Origin: Actibacterium pelagium
GTDB lineage: Bacteria; Pseudomonadota; Alphaproteobacteria; Rhodobacterales; Rhodobacteraceae
DNA: 64,000 nt
Assembly: GCF_002285415.1 (NCBI RefSeq)
Contig: NZ_NSBU01000007.1
Location: forward strand, 1,559,387 to 1,623,386
Direction of reading: 5' to 3'
This document shows positions 8,491 through 17,095 of this stretch, in pieces (the stretch's first letter is position 1; each line of letters begins with the position of its first letter). Both the position numbers and the translations under genes were made by a program. The notes beneath the pieces were generated by a model, which saw nothing but the letters and a program-made list of their open reading frames with translations, did no database searches and was not told the DNA's origin.

Positions 8491-10266
8491 TCAGGGGCAC
8501 CACGGCTTGCCGTAAACGGGTTCCTTGGGCTGCAGCGGCGGCAGTTCCCAGCTGCCGGTCGCGGGCGGACGCACGTCAGCATCGACATGCACGTCGATCA
8601 GCGCGGGGCGCCTGTTGGCGATCGCAGTTTCCAAGGCCTGGCCGAAATCTTCGCTTCGGGTGACAGTGTAGCCATCAACTCCCGAAGCGCGCGCCCAGGC
8701 GGCGAAATCGGGGTTGTAGGGTTCCTTGTTTTTACCGTGGTAGAAGGCGGTGCCGTATTCGCGACCTTGGAAGTACCCGTATTGCAGGTCGCGGATCGCG
8801 CCCCAAGCGAAGTTGTTCCAGACGACCCAGACCACCGGCAGGTTATATTCCACAGCGGTGCACAACACATGCGGCACCATGGTGAAACCACCATCGCCGC
8901 AGACCGACACGCAGACCCGGTCAGGCGCGGCCAGCTGGGCCCCCATGATCGCGGAGGGGCCGAAGCCCATGCCTGAATAGCCCCAGGTGTTCAGCATCGA
9001 TTGCGGCCGGCGCGCTTTCCAAAACTGCATGTACCAGTTGTGATGCACACCGGAATCGAGCGACAGGATCGCGTTTTCGGGCAGGACCTTCTGACAATCT
9101 GCGACCACGCGTTCGGGACGGATCGGCTTGGTGTGCATCTCGAAACCGGGGGCCACGAAGCGTTCCCATTCCGCACGCCAGCCTGCGATTTCGCCGAGCC
9201 ATCCCTGACGGGACGCACCACTGGCGCCGCGCCGGTCCAGCTCCGCCAGCAATTGACGCAGGAACGCCTTGGCATCGGCCAGGATCGGCAGGTCCGGCGG
9301 ATAGTTCCGGCCCAGTTCTCCGTGGTCGAGATCGACATGCACCAGCTTTGTCTGTGGGAAATTCCACGAATAGCCCGGCTTCCACGACGAGGCCGAGCGG
9401 TCATCGAACCGTGCGCCGATGGCCAGCACCAGGTCGGCATGACGCCCGGCCTGATTGGCCTGATACGCGCCGTTGCGACCGATGAAACCGAGGCTCAGCG
9501 GGTCTTCCATGTCGATGCAGCCCATGCCGTTGGGCGAGGAAATCACCGGCACGTTCATCTTATGCGCCAGCGCGGTCAGTTCTTCGCCCGCTTCCGACAG
9601 GGTCACGCCGTGGCCGATGAACAGCACAGGGCGTTCCGATGCGACCAGCCAATCGGCGACCTGTTGCACGTCATCCATGCTGGCGCCACTGCGGCGCTGA
9701 CCAAAGGCGCTGCCGGTGGGTTCGTCGGCGACTTCCGCTTCTTCCTGGAAGAGGTTGTAGGGGATATCGAGGTTGACCGGACCGGGCCGCCCGGTGGTCA
9801 TGGTCTGCGCCGCCTGGCGCATCGCCAGTGGCAGCATTTCCACCCGGGTCGGTTGGAAGCTGCGTTTCACCACCGGCTTGATCACGTTGTTAAAATCAGC
9901 GTGGTGATGCATGTACAGTTCCTGGAACGGACCGCGGTTGAACTGCTGCGTCGGCACGTTGGCGGTGATCGAATAGACCGCGGAACTGTCGGTCTGAGCC
10001 ACCGCAAGCGCCATGATCTGGTTCGCAGATCCCGGTCCCGTCGATGTCAGCGTCGCCGCCGGTTTGTGCGACACGCGGAAGAACCCGTCGGCCATATGCA
10101 CTGCGGTCTGTTCGTGGCGGGGCGACACCAGCTTGAGTTCATCGCGCCGTTCATTCATGCAATCAAGCAGGCCAACATTGCCATGCCCGCAAATGCCGAA
10201 CACGTGGTCGATCCCTTCCTTGATAAGCGTATCGGTGATGATCTCACCGCCCTTTTTCATGGCCAT
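8491..10266 (-). CDS. Thiamine diphosphate-dependent enzyme (acetolactate synthase-like)
   Basis: A 591-residue ThDP enzyme of the acetolactate synthase/2-oxoacid decarboxylase superfamily. The cofactor-activating glutamate is E52 (RHEQTAVHMADG). The central domain spans about 200-340. The ThDP/Mg2+ motif starts GDGG at 457 and ends NN at 484-485. It should cleave or form a C-C bond next to a carbonyl. No small regulatory subunit gene (ilvH) is adjacent, and the cupin, FAD dehydrogenase and aldehyde dehydrogenase neighbours point to catabolism rather than valine synthesis. It follows the FAD gene by 18 nt. Confidence 0.88.
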   Translation of the reverse strand: MAMKKGGEIITDTLIKEGIDHVFGICGHGNVGLLDCMNERRDELKLVSPRHEQTAVHMADGFFRVSHKPAATLTSTGPGSANQIMALAVAQTDSSAVYSITANVPTQQFNRGPFQELYMHHHADFNNVIKPVVKRSFQPTRVEMLPLAMRQAAQTMTTGRPGPVNLDIPYNLFQEEAEVADEPTGSAFGQRRSGASMDDVQQVADWLVASERPVLFIGHGVTLSEAGEELTALAHKMNVPVISSPNGMGCIDMEDPLSLGFIGRNGAYQANQAGRHADLVLAIGARFDDRSASSWKPGYSWNFPQTKLVHVDLDHGELGRNYPPDLPILADAKAFLRQLLAELDRRGASGASRQGWLGEIAGWRAEWERFVAPGFEMHTKPIRPERVVADCQKVLPENAILSLDSGVHHNWYMQFWKARRPQSMLNTWGYSGMGFGPSAIMGAQLAAPDRVCVSVCGDGGFTMVPHVLCTAVEYNLPVVWVVWNNFAWGAIRDLQYGYFQGREYGTAFYHGKNKEPYNPDFAAWARASGVDGYTVTRSEDFGQALETAIANRRPALIDVHVDADVRPPATGSWELPPLQPKEPVYGKPWCP

Positions 10267-10284
10267 TTTCTGCTACTCCCCTCA

Positions 10285-11991
10285 TCAGGTCATGTTTCGG
10301 CCAGCGGCGTGTCGCGCCGCGATCCAGCCAAATGTCATCGCTTGGGCAAGCTGTCCGCCCGCACCAGGATATTCGCCGGCGAATGCCGACTGCATGTCGT
10401 TGCCGCAGACATAAAGCCCAGGCAAAACCTCTCCGTCTTCCTTCAGTACCCGCGCCTGCGTGTCTGCGGCTAGCCCCCGGCTGGTCCCCAGCGGGGTGGG
10501 TTCTAGACGCACCGCATAGTATGGCCCCTCTTCCAACGTCCCAAGGCAGGGATTGGGCCCATGCCCGGCATCGCCGCCCGCACGGTCATAGATCGTTTCA
10601 CCGCGCCCGAAATCTTCGTCCCTGCCGGTGGCGGCGAAGGCGTTGAACCGCGCGACGGTCTGCACCAGCGCTTCGGCGGGCAGGCCGATCTTTCCGGCCA
10701 GCCCGGCCAGCGTCGCGGCTTCGGTCAAGTACCCGTTGCGGATATAGCGGCGCAGGCTGGGTGTACGCGGACGGATCAGCCCCAGCCCGTAACGCGCGAT
10801 GAACCCCCGCGAGCAGATCATCCAGCACGGCACCGCCTGTTCCGCCTCGTACATGGCGCGGACGAATTGGTGATAGGACTCCGCTTCGTTGGTAAAGCGC
10901 CGCCCATTTTGATCGACGCACAGCGATCCGGGTTTGGCACGGTCCAGAACGATATGCGGATAAACAGCGGTAGACCCGTCGGCACGCCGCATGATCGAGC
11001 TGGGAAACCACTGCGCATTATCGCACCCTGAAGGTCCAAGCGTCGCGCCCGCATCGAGCCCCAACTCGATACTACGCCCGATGCAGCCCGGCGCGGCGGG
11101 GGTGTGTTCGGCTACGGGCGTGGGCAGTTCGCGGGCGCGCCAGTCCGGGCTGGCCGGATATCCGCCGCCTGCCAGCACGACGCCACGGGTGGCCATGATC
11201 CGCTGCCCGGTAGACAGTTCGACCCCTATAATTCGCCCATTCTCGGAAATCAGCCGACTAGTTTCGACCCCGGAAAACAGCCTGACCCCAGCATCCCGCG
11301 CCGCCTTCATCAGCCGCGCGACCAGGGCATTGCCCAGCACTAGCCGCGTCCCGCGTCGCCCCTTAAGGCGGTCCAGCAGGAAACGCATGGTCAGGCGCAG
11401 CCCCAGCAGTGCGGCCGAAAGCGACCGGTCGGCGCGCAGCAACTTCGCCGCCTCGGCCCGGGTCACCATCATGCCACCGAACACCATCAGTTCCGGCAAT
11501 GGGGGTGCCAGCCGGGCGAAATCATCGCCCAGTTCGCGCCCGTCGAAGGGCGCGGGTTCCAGCGACCGCCATCCGGGTGCTGCGCCAGGCTTGTCCTGCC
11601 GGTAATCGGGGGCGGTGGGAAAGGGACGGAACCCGATCCCAGCGCGGTCTTCCAGGTCGGACTGCATCAAGGGCGCGGCGTCCAAAAACTTGCGCCAAAT
11701 CTCTTCCGGCCCCTTCCCGTCGATCAACTCGGAGAGATAGCGTTCGGCATGGATCCGGTCGGCATCCGCATCCGCGATCATCCGGTTGCCCGGCACCCAA
11801 ACCGTGCCCGAAGACCGCGCCGAAGTGCCGCCGAAAACCAGCATATGTTCCAGCACCACGCAGGACAGCCCTTCCAGCGCTCCGGTCAGCGCCGCAGTCA
11901 GACCGCCCGCACCACTACCAATAACCACTAGGTCGACAGTGTCGGGCAGCGGGTGCGAAGATGCCGGATATGCGGCATTGTTATTCAACAT
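10285..11991 (-). CDS. FAD-dependent oxidoreductase (fumarate reductase/3-ketosteroid dehydrogenase-like)
   Basis: A 568-residue flavoprotein of the FAD_binding_2 family. A dinucleotide fold VVIGSGAGGLTAAL lies near residue 22, followed by GGTSARSSG, typical of fumarate reductase and ketosteroid delta1-dehydrogenase relatives; the C-terminal GLYVCGND and GAGGQL complete the FAD site. It probably dehydrogenates a CH-CH bond. I chose the ATG at 11991 because GGAGGG lies just upstream; a start at 12021 is also open. It is the first intact gene of the FAD-ThDP-cupin unit and overlaps a decayed upstream frame. Substrate unknown. Confidence 0.88.
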   Translation of the reverse strand: MLNNNAAYPASSHPLPDTVDLVVIGSGAGGLTAALTGALEGLSCVVLEHMLVFGGTSARSSGTVWVPGNRMIADADADRIHAERYLSELIDGKGPEEIWRKFLDAAPLMQSDLEDRAGIGFRPFPTAPDYRQDKPGAAPGWRSLEPAPFDGRELGDDFARLAPPLPELMVFGGMMVTRAEAAKLLRADRSLSAALLGLRLTMRFLLDRLKGRRGTRLVLGNALVARLMKAARDAGVRLFSGVETSRLISENGRIIGVELSTGQRIMATRGVVLAGGGYPASPDWRARELPTPVAEHTPAAPGCIGRSIELGLDAGATLGPSGCDNAQWFPSSIMRRADGSTAVYPHIVLDRAKPGSLCVDQNGRRFTNEAESYHQFVRAMYEAEQAVPCWMICSRGFIARYGLGLIRPRTPSLRRYIRNGYLTEAATLAGLAGKIGLPAEALVQTVARFNAFAATGRDEDFGRGETIYDRAGGDAGHGPNPCLGTLEEGPYYAVRLEPTPLGTSRGLAADTQARVLKEDGEVLPGLYVCGNDMQSAFAGEYPGAGGQLAQAMTFGWIAARHAAGRNMT

Positions 11992-12289
11992 TCGCCCTCC
12001 GACGCCGCCGCGTGTTTCCACGATCCCGGTTGTCAGAGGTCACGAAGTAATCCGGCACGACATTTTCCGACCGACTGACGAAAGACACAACGGGAATACC
12101 GCGCGCCTTGGCTTCGTTCAGCGTGTCGTCCAACGCGCTCGAATATGCCCATGCCACCCGCCGAGCTCCGATGCGCGCGCCTTCAAAAGCGGGATTATTG
12201 CCGTTTTTGGTCAGGCAGGCGCTGGTTTTCTGCGTTCCCGATAAGGGCATGGCTGTACTCGTTTGAACCCGGTCCGATACCGAACGCAT
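11981..12289 (-). pseudogene. Remnant of a periplasmic sugar-type substrate-binding protein
   Basis: A 102-codon frame with two recognisable pieces of a periplasmic sugar-binding protein: NNPAFEGARIGARRVA, like the conserved first strand and helix, and ALDDTLNEAKARGIPVVSFVS plus YFVTSDN, like the hinge region about 60 residues further on in intact proteins. They are joined with the intervening part missing, there is no signal peptide, and the end runs into arginine-rich nonsense overlapping the FAD gene. I read it as an internally deleted relic of a lost sugar ABC importer. A small functional protein cannot be excluded. Confidence 0.55.
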
Positions 12290-12334
12290 TCACCATAGAT
12301 GAAGCCACCGAATGACCGCAAAAACGGAATTTCA

Positions 12335-12357
12335 ATAACGCTATAAGAAAGCGTTAT
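12335..12357. promoter_or_regulatory. Inverted repeat ATAACGCT-N7-AGCGTTAT, possible relic operator
   Basis: A perfect 8-bp inverted repeat with a 7-nt centre, 46 nt upstream of the decayed binding-protein frame. It resembles a regulator half-site pair of a lost sugar operon. No regulator gene remains beside it, so the role is inferred. Confidence 0.4.
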
Positions 12358-12388
12358 ATCCACTCGTCTATCATTGAGCCTGCATCGG

Positions 12389-12414
12389 TGGTGTCGGACA
12401 AATTCGAACCCGTC
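12389..12414 (-). other. Possible tRNA 3'-half/attachment-site fragment
   Basis: Read on the minus strand, this piece has a T-arm-like GACGG-GTTCGAA loop with a wobble-paired return strand and ends CGACACCA, as a tRNA 3' end would. The 5' half of a tRNA is not present next to it. Such orphan 3' ends mark old integrase attachment sites. The evidence is short and weak. Confidence 0.25.
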
Positions 12415-12439
12415 TCTACTGGAATAGTGAAGCTGTCCC

Positions 12440-12640
12440 TTATGCTGTGTCGAGTTTACGCCTCTCGGCCAGTGCCGCGGTTCGGTTCAGCTTGAAATTA
12501 TCGCGTGAGTAGAATTGGCGTTCCTGATTGAAGTGGTTGAAAACGGAAGAGTGGACGGCGGTGAATTTCTGCAAACTTCGCGTCGACGGAACCTTTGCAT
12601 GGCTCGTTCTAGTCGTCGAAATGGAAATGGACCACTTAGA
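12440..12640 (-). pseudogene. IS6-type transposase 3' remnant (frameshifted)
   Basis: Translating the minus strand gives the C-terminal end of an IS6-family-like DDE transposase: PFRRLERAMQRFRR in one frame, then a shift into LQKFTAVHSSVFNHFNQER and FKLNRTAALAERRKL, ending at TAA (12442-12440). Family proteins end with the same elements (RRRERAMxRFRR, SLQKF, HxSVxNHFNxER, FKxNRxAALAEWR). Everything upstream of this part is missing, so it is an inactive scar. No terminal repeats were identified. It lies in the 639-bp gap between the decayed binding-protein frame and tRNA-Arg, which is otherwise without coding signal. Confidence 0.7.
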
Positions 12641-12928
12641 TGGGCTGATTACCTAGCCCGGTGAAGATCTGTCGCAGCAACTACTTCTCCGAACGAGACC
12701 TAAAATATATAAGCCAATACTAAGGCTCATTGGGGATGATTTGAAGCTCGTGAGACCTTTTAGCCTACCGCCCGCAGGTATGTCAGTGCGGTGTTGGAAG
12801 GGTTCCCATTGATACCGCTCTCGAAAAATAGGAGTGACACGCTTTGAGCGGGTACACTCGCTGTGAAAGCCTGGTGGAAGCCAAATTTTCTCGGCGCCCG
12901 AGCTATATTTCTAAGGTTTTGAGAGAAA

Positions 12929-13005
12929 TGGCGCGCTGGGGAGGATTCGAACCCCCGACCCCTTGATTCGTAGTCAAGTACTCTATCCAGCTGAGCTACC
13001 AGCGC
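12929..13005 (-). tRNA. tRNA-Arg (anticodon ACG)
   Basis: A complete 77-nt tRNA on the minus strand. The 7-bp acceptor stem GCGCTGG/CCAGCGC is perfect, followed by TA, a GCTC D-stem, an anticodon stem CTTGA/TCAAG with loop CTACGAA (anticodon ACG), a TTCGAAT T-loop, discriminator G and an encoded CCA. The anticodon reads CGN arginine codons after A34-to-inosine conversion. Confidence 0.97.
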
Positions 13006-13078
13006 GCGAGGCCCTCCATGTATCCGGGGGGTTCGGGGGTTGCAAGAGGGGATTTGAAGTTTTTTTGCTTTGCAGCGA

Positions 13079-14467
13079 TTAAATTGCGTCCAGCCCTTTT
13101 GGCAGCGTGATCTGGAAGCGGGTTCCGGCCTCGTCGCTTTGCAAAAGATCCAAACGACCGCCGTGACCACGGACCAGTTCGGCGGCAATCGCCAGCCCCA
13201 GACCTGAACCACCTTTGCGAACACCGCCCTGAAACGGGGTGAACAGGTTCTCTCGAGCTTTGGGCGGCAGGCCGGGTCCGGTATCGGTGACGGTGATCAT
13301 CCATGACGCGGCATCCTCGCCTGCACTGATCGTCACCGATCCTTCCTTGCCCGATGCCTCGATCGCCTGACGGGCATTGCGGGTCAGGTTCGACAGCACG
13401 CGGTGGATTTGCTCGACATCCGCGCGCAGGGTCAGACCATTTGGAACATCTGCCAGCAGTTGGACCTTGCCGTCGCGCACGGCCAGCCGCTCTCCGTCCA
13501 GCACGTCATCCACCAGTTCGCACAAGGCAACCTGGCTGAGGCGTGGCGCGGGTTCTTCGGCCTTACCGAAAGCCAGTGTGGATTCGCACAGGTTCACCGC
13601 GCGCCCGATCGAGTTCACCATCTTCGGGGCCACACGCGCCACCAGCGGGTCGTCGCTGCCTTCGATGCGGTCGGCGAACAACTGCGCCGAGGTCAGGATA
13701 TTGCGCAGGTCATGGCTGATCTTGGCGACCGCGCCACCAACCTGTGCCAGTCGATCCTTCTGGCGCAGGGCCGAGGTCAGCTCGGTCTCCATCCCGTACA
13801 AGGCTTCTTCGGCTTCGCGTAACTCTTTAACGCGCGAGGTCGGCGTGATGATCCGGCGCGCATCTTCCGGCGCCGAGGCATAGTTTTGCATCGCGCCCAC
13901 AACGCCACGGATCGGCCCCACCAGAAGCCGCTGCACCGCAAAGAACAACAAGCTGGCCGTGATACCAGAGATCACGGCGGACAGGACAAGAATGTTCAGC
14001 CCGTATTCGATCATGGCAGTCCGCAGCGGGCCGCTGTTCATCGTCACCTCGATCTGCTCACCGGCACCGCGCAAGGGCGTGCCGATCACACGGATGACCC
14101 ATTCCTCTTTTGTCAGCAGGCATTCCATCGCATCCCGGATCAACGTAAAGGCCGACGCGTCGCGTAGGTCGTACACCGCCCTCACCTCTTTCGGCACGGG
14201 CGAGGACAGCACCAGCTGGCTCATCTCGTCGCGACGCAGGATGACGTTATAGACGCCGGCGTTCAGCAACAGCTCTGCCTCGACCGCTTCGTCAATCATG
14301 TCGGGCGAGGCCAGCACCGCAAGCGAGGCGATCTGGGCCCGTTCCAGACGCGCCATCAGGAAATCCTCGCGGAAGCGCGCGATGGACGGGACAAAGATGA
14401 ACACCTCGGCCAGCATCACGAATGCGACCGTCAGCATCAGGAATCGACCTGACAGGGTGTTCAGCAC
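13079..14467 (-). CDS. Membrane sensor histidine kinase
   Basis: A 462-residue sensor kinase. Transmembrane segments are near residues 9-30 and 157-177 and enclose a periplasmic domain of about 125 residues. The H-box KISHDLRN places the phospho-accepting histidine at H252, followed by N-box NLTRNARQAI, DTGPGLP and GGSGLGLA ATP-binding motifs. No response regulator is adjacent, so it is an orphan by position. Its neighbours are tRNA-Arg and a MerA-like flavoprotein gene 25 nt upstream, so it may be cotranscribed with the flavoprotein and TVP38 genes. Its stimulus is unknown. Confidence 0.92.
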   Translation of the reverse strand: MLNTLSGRFLMLTVAFVMLAEVFIFVPSIARFREDFLMARLERAQIASLAVLASPDMIDEAVEAELLLNAGVYNVILRRDEMSQLVLSSPVPKEVRAVYDLRDASAFTLIRDAMECLLTKEEWVIRVIGTPLRGAGEQIEVTMNSGPLRTAMIEYGLNILVLSAVISGITASLLFFAVQRLLVGPIRGVVGAMQNYASAPEDARRIITPTSRVKELREAEEALYGMETELTSALRQKDRLAQVGGAVAKISHDLRNILTSAQLFADRIEGSDDPLVARVAPKMVNSIGRAVNLCESTLAFGKAEEPAPRLSQVALCELVDDVLDGERLAVRDGKVQLLADVPNGLTLRADVEQIHRVLSNLTRNARQAIEASGKEGSVTISAGEDAASWMITVTDTGPGLPPKARENLFTPFQGGVRKGGSGLGLAIAAELVRGHGGRLDLLQSDEAGTRFQITLPKGLDAI

Positions 14468-14492
14468 GTTCTGCCCTCCAACTAAACTGCTC

Positions 14493-15914
14493 TTACGGCA
14501 GGGTTTTCTGCACGAAGCCTACAATACGCTTCACCAGACTGCTATCAAATAGCTTGGGCGAGAAATACGCCCCAGCGGCCCGCTTGTTCACTTCCATCAG
14601 GGTCGGATACGGCACGACGGTGTTCGATATCGCGCTCATCTTCAGACCGTTGGCAATCGCCATCGCCCACATCGAAATCAGCTCTCCGGCCTGCGCCCCC
14701 ACGATAGAGGCCCCCACAGGGCGCCCCTTGACCACCATCACCTTGATCAGACCCTTGGTCTGACCCGTGGCAATCGCCCTGTCGTTGCCCGCATAGTCAA
14801 ACCGGGCCACGGTCAGCCTGTCGCCATGCGCCTCGCGTGCCTGCGCCTCGGTCAGGCCGACCTGCGTGATTTCGGGGTCGGTATAGGTGACCCACGGAAT
14901 ATGATCGGTGCGCTGTTTCGACGGCATCCCCAGCAGGATCGAGCGGATCACAACCCCTGCATGATAGCCCGCCACATGGGTGAACTGCAGCCCACCCGCC
15001 ACGTCGCCAATAGCATACACTTTCTTGTTCGAAGACCGCAGGTCCTGCCCCACCTTGATGCCCGTCCGGTCATGATCGACCCCGGCCGCATCAAGGTTCA
15101 GCTTGTTGATATTCACCTTGCGACCAACCGCCAACAACAGGTGGCTCCCCTGCGTGACAGATCCGTCCTTGGAATGAACCCTGATGTCGCCAGCTGTACC
15201 AGAGACACTGTCGACCATATGGTCCTCTAGAATCTCGACCCCTTCGGCGCGCAGGTTTTCCAGCGCGATAGCAGCCAGTTCCGGGTCGTCCTTGCCAAGG
15301 GCCTTCAGACCCTCCAGCACGGTGACCTTGCTGCCCAGACGTCGGTGCGCCTGTGCCATCTCCAGCCCAATGGGTCCGCCACCGATAACGATCAGATGGT
15401 CGGGACGCTCGCGCAGGTCAAAAATCGTTTCATTCGTCTCAAAAGGAACCACATCTAGACCGGGGATCGGCGGCACAAAGGGCGACGACCCGGTCGCAAC
15501 CACGAAGCGGCGCGCCTGAATGATCGTGTCGCCTGCCTGCAATTCTGTCGGTGAGACAAAGCTGCCGTACTCCTGAATGACCTTCACACCCAGCCCCTCG
15601 AACCGCTCGACACTGTCGTGGGGTTCAATGGTGGCTATTGTGTGCGCCACGTGATCCTTAGCCACGGCATAATCCACCTGCGGGGTGACCGGCGTCACGC
15701 CAAAGGCGCGTCCGGTTTCCATCGCATGGGCCTTATGCGCCGCCGCCAGCAGCGCCTTCGAGGGCACACACCCATAGTTCAGACAGTCCCCGCCCATCTT
15801 GTGGCCTTCGACCAGCACCACGTCAGCGCCCATCTGCACGGCCCCGGCCGCCAAGGACAGCCCTCCAGAACCTCCACCAATAATACAGAGGTCCGTTTTA
15901 ACCCGGTTCGTCAT
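14493..15914 (-). CDS. Pyridine nucleotide-disulfide oxidoreductase, MerA/dihydrolipoamide dehydrogenase-like
   Basis: A 473-residue class I flavoprotein disulfide reductase. The FAD motif GGGSGG (13-18), redox-active Cys44-x4-Cys49 (GGDCLNYGCVPS), NAD(P) motif VIGGGPIG and FAD motif YAIGDVAGG are present. In dihydrolipoamide dehydrogenases the C-terminal base is His in HPTxSE; here it is Tyr436 in YPTLME, with Glu441 kept, as in mercuric reductases. It lacks the MerA C-terminal cysteine pair and the N-terminal metal domain, so it is unlikely to reduce Hg(II). It starts 3 nt after the TVP38 gene, a partnership that suggests a membrane-linked redox role. Confidence 0.88.
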   Translation of the reverse strand: MTNRVKTDLCIIGGGSGGLSLAAGAVQMGADVVLVEGHKMGGDCLNYGCVPSKALLAAAHKAHAMETGRAFGVTPVTPQVDYAVAKDHVAHTIATIEPHDSVERFEGLGVKVIQEYGSFVSPTELQAGDTIIQARRFVVATGSSPFVPPIPGLDVVPFETNETIFDLRERPDHLIVIGGGPIGLEMAQAHRRLGSKVTVLEGLKALGKDDPELAAIALENLRAEGVEILEDHMVDSVSGTAGDIRVHSKDGSVTQGSHLLLAVGRKVNINKLNLDAAGVDHDRTGIKVGQDLRSSNKKVYAIGDVAGGLQFTHVAGYHAGVVIRSILLGMPSKQRTDHIPWVTYTDPEITQVGLTEAQAREAHGDRLTVARFDYAGNDRAIATGQTKGLIKVMVVKGRPVGASIVGAQAGELISMWAMAIANGLKMSAISNTVVPYPTLMEVNKRAAGAYFSPKLFDSSLVKRIVGFVQKTLP

Positions 15915-15917
15915 GGA

Positions 15918-16652
15918 TCAGATTCCCTTCTTACCGGTCACAGACTTGATCAGCATCGGCAGCGCGGCAAGCGCACATAGACCAAGAATGGGCAAAAGGA
16001 TGTGGGGCTCGAAGATAACCCCAAGATTCGGGGTCTCTCCTTGGGCAAAAACCTCGCCCAGCCCTGCCCCGACAGAAGTATAGACCACCGCCCCCGGGAT
16101 AATGCCAACAAAGGTCGAGATTACATAGCGGCGCAACGGCACCTCTAGAAAGGCAGGCAGCAGGTTCGCCACGAAGAAAGGCACCACCGGCACCAACCGC
16201 ATCAGGAACAGCATCGACCACTGGTTCTCGTCGATCCCATCCTTGATCGCTTTGATCTTCCCGTCAGAGCTTTCAAGCTTGGCCCCCAGATAGTCGCCCA
16301 GCCCCCAACGCGCGGCCAGAAAGATGCCCGTGGCCCCGACGGTGGCGCCAATCACGTTGAAAAGGGCCCCCGGGAAGGTCGCGAACAGAAAGCCGCCCGT
16401 CAGGGTCAGAATCGTCGCCCCGGGCAGCGAAAAGGCCACGGCCAACGCATAGATCAGGACAAAGGCCGCGACCGACAGCCCATAGTTGGCGTCCCGAAAG
16501 GCAATCAGCGCCTCGCGGTTAGCGGCCAGCGCCTGAAACGACAGATGATCCCGCAACGCGATGATTCCAATGACCGTCACCGCAGCAAACAGCGCCAGCG
16601 GCAATAGGTGCGTGCTTTTCTTCTGATCTTGGGTGGGCTGGTCCGTCATCAT
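15918..16652 (-). CDS. TVP38/TMEM64 family membrane protein (SNARE-associated/DedA-like)
   Basis: A 244-residue polytopic membrane protein with about six hydrophobic segments. The core contains LPGATILTLTGGFLFATFPGALFNVIGA and, later, RLVPVVPFFVANLLPAFLEV, both hallmarks of the TVP38/TMEM64 branch of the DedA-like superfamily. The frame is open further upstream to 16727, but the extra residues are charged and unlike the family, and the ATG pair at 16652/16649 fits the N-terminus better. It is followed 3 nt later by the MerA-like reductase. The molecular function of this family branch is uncertain. Confidence 0.85.
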   Translation of the reverse strand: MMTDQPTQDQKKSTHLLPLALFAAVTVIGIIALRDHLSFQALAANREALIAFRDANYGLSVAAFVLIYALAVAFSLPGATILTLTGGFLFATFPGALFNVIGATVGATGIFLAARWGLGDYLGAKLESSDGKIKAIKDGIDENQWSMLFLMRLVPVVPFFVANLLPAFLEVPLRRYVISTFVGIIPGAVVYTSVGAGLGEVFAQGETPNLGVIFEPHILLPILGLCALAALPMLIKSVTGKKGI

Positions 16653-16840
16653 GTCGCTTTCATCTTCCCGCTTGGGCTCATTGCGCTTAAGATGCGGTGT
16701 TCGGGCGGTTTGCAACAGCCCCCTCACGCTGCGTTGATCTCGGGTGATCCGAAAGGTGCGTTTTTGGTCCGTATGTTACGAAAGCGCGGCCTGACCGAAA
16801 CTTTTCCCCCGAAATTGTTGCAGAAACCGCCGCGGATCAA

Positions 16841-16869
16841 TTGACAGGGCGGCGCGGACCCCCTAAAGG
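16841..16869 (+). promoter_or_regulatory. sigma70-like promoter for rpmH-rnpA-yidD
   Basis: A consensus -35 box TTGACA (16841-16846) is followed after exactly 17 nt by TAAAGG (16864-16869), about 70 nt upstream of the rpmH start. Position and spacing are right for the strong promoter expected here. Confidence 0.65.
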
Positions 16870-16938
16870 ACGGGCTTCGAACATATCGGCCTTCGAATCC
16901 GTTCCGCGGGTTTGGGCCAGAAGACTGGAGCCAACGCG

Positions 16939-17073
16939 ATGAAACGCACTTATCAACCGAGCAACCTGGTTCGCAAGCGCCGCCACGGCTTCCGTGCGCG
17001 CATGGCAACCAAAGCCGGCCGCAAAATCCTGAACGCACGCCGCGCACGTGGCCGCAAGTCGCTGAGCGCATAA
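16939..17073 (+). CDS. rpmH: 50S ribosomal protein L34
   Basis: A 44-residue, highly basic protein starting [19 protein letters not shown], the invariant L34 sequence; too short to stand out by length but unmistakable. It is a component of the large ribosomal subunit. It opens the conserved rpmH-rnpA-yidD cluster, 22 nt before rnpA, with a consensus promoter about 70 nt upstream. Confidence 0.98.
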
Positions 17074-17095
17074 GCGCCAGCTACAGGTTAGCGAC

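Noticed and set aside
8491..10266. Reading the ThDP enzyme as the housekeeping acetolactate synthase IlvB
   Set aside because: No small subunit gene is adjacent and the neighbours are catabolic; the family is shared by many decarboxylases and lyases.
9001..10473. 490-codon plus-strand open frame opposite the ThDP enzyme
   Set aside because: Antisense to a gene with clear motifs; the translation is His/Arg/Gly-rich and resembles no family, a usual artefact of high G+C.
14493..15914. Mercuric reductase call
   Set aside because: The Tyr substitution is MerA-like, but the C-terminal cysteine pair and mer genes are missing.
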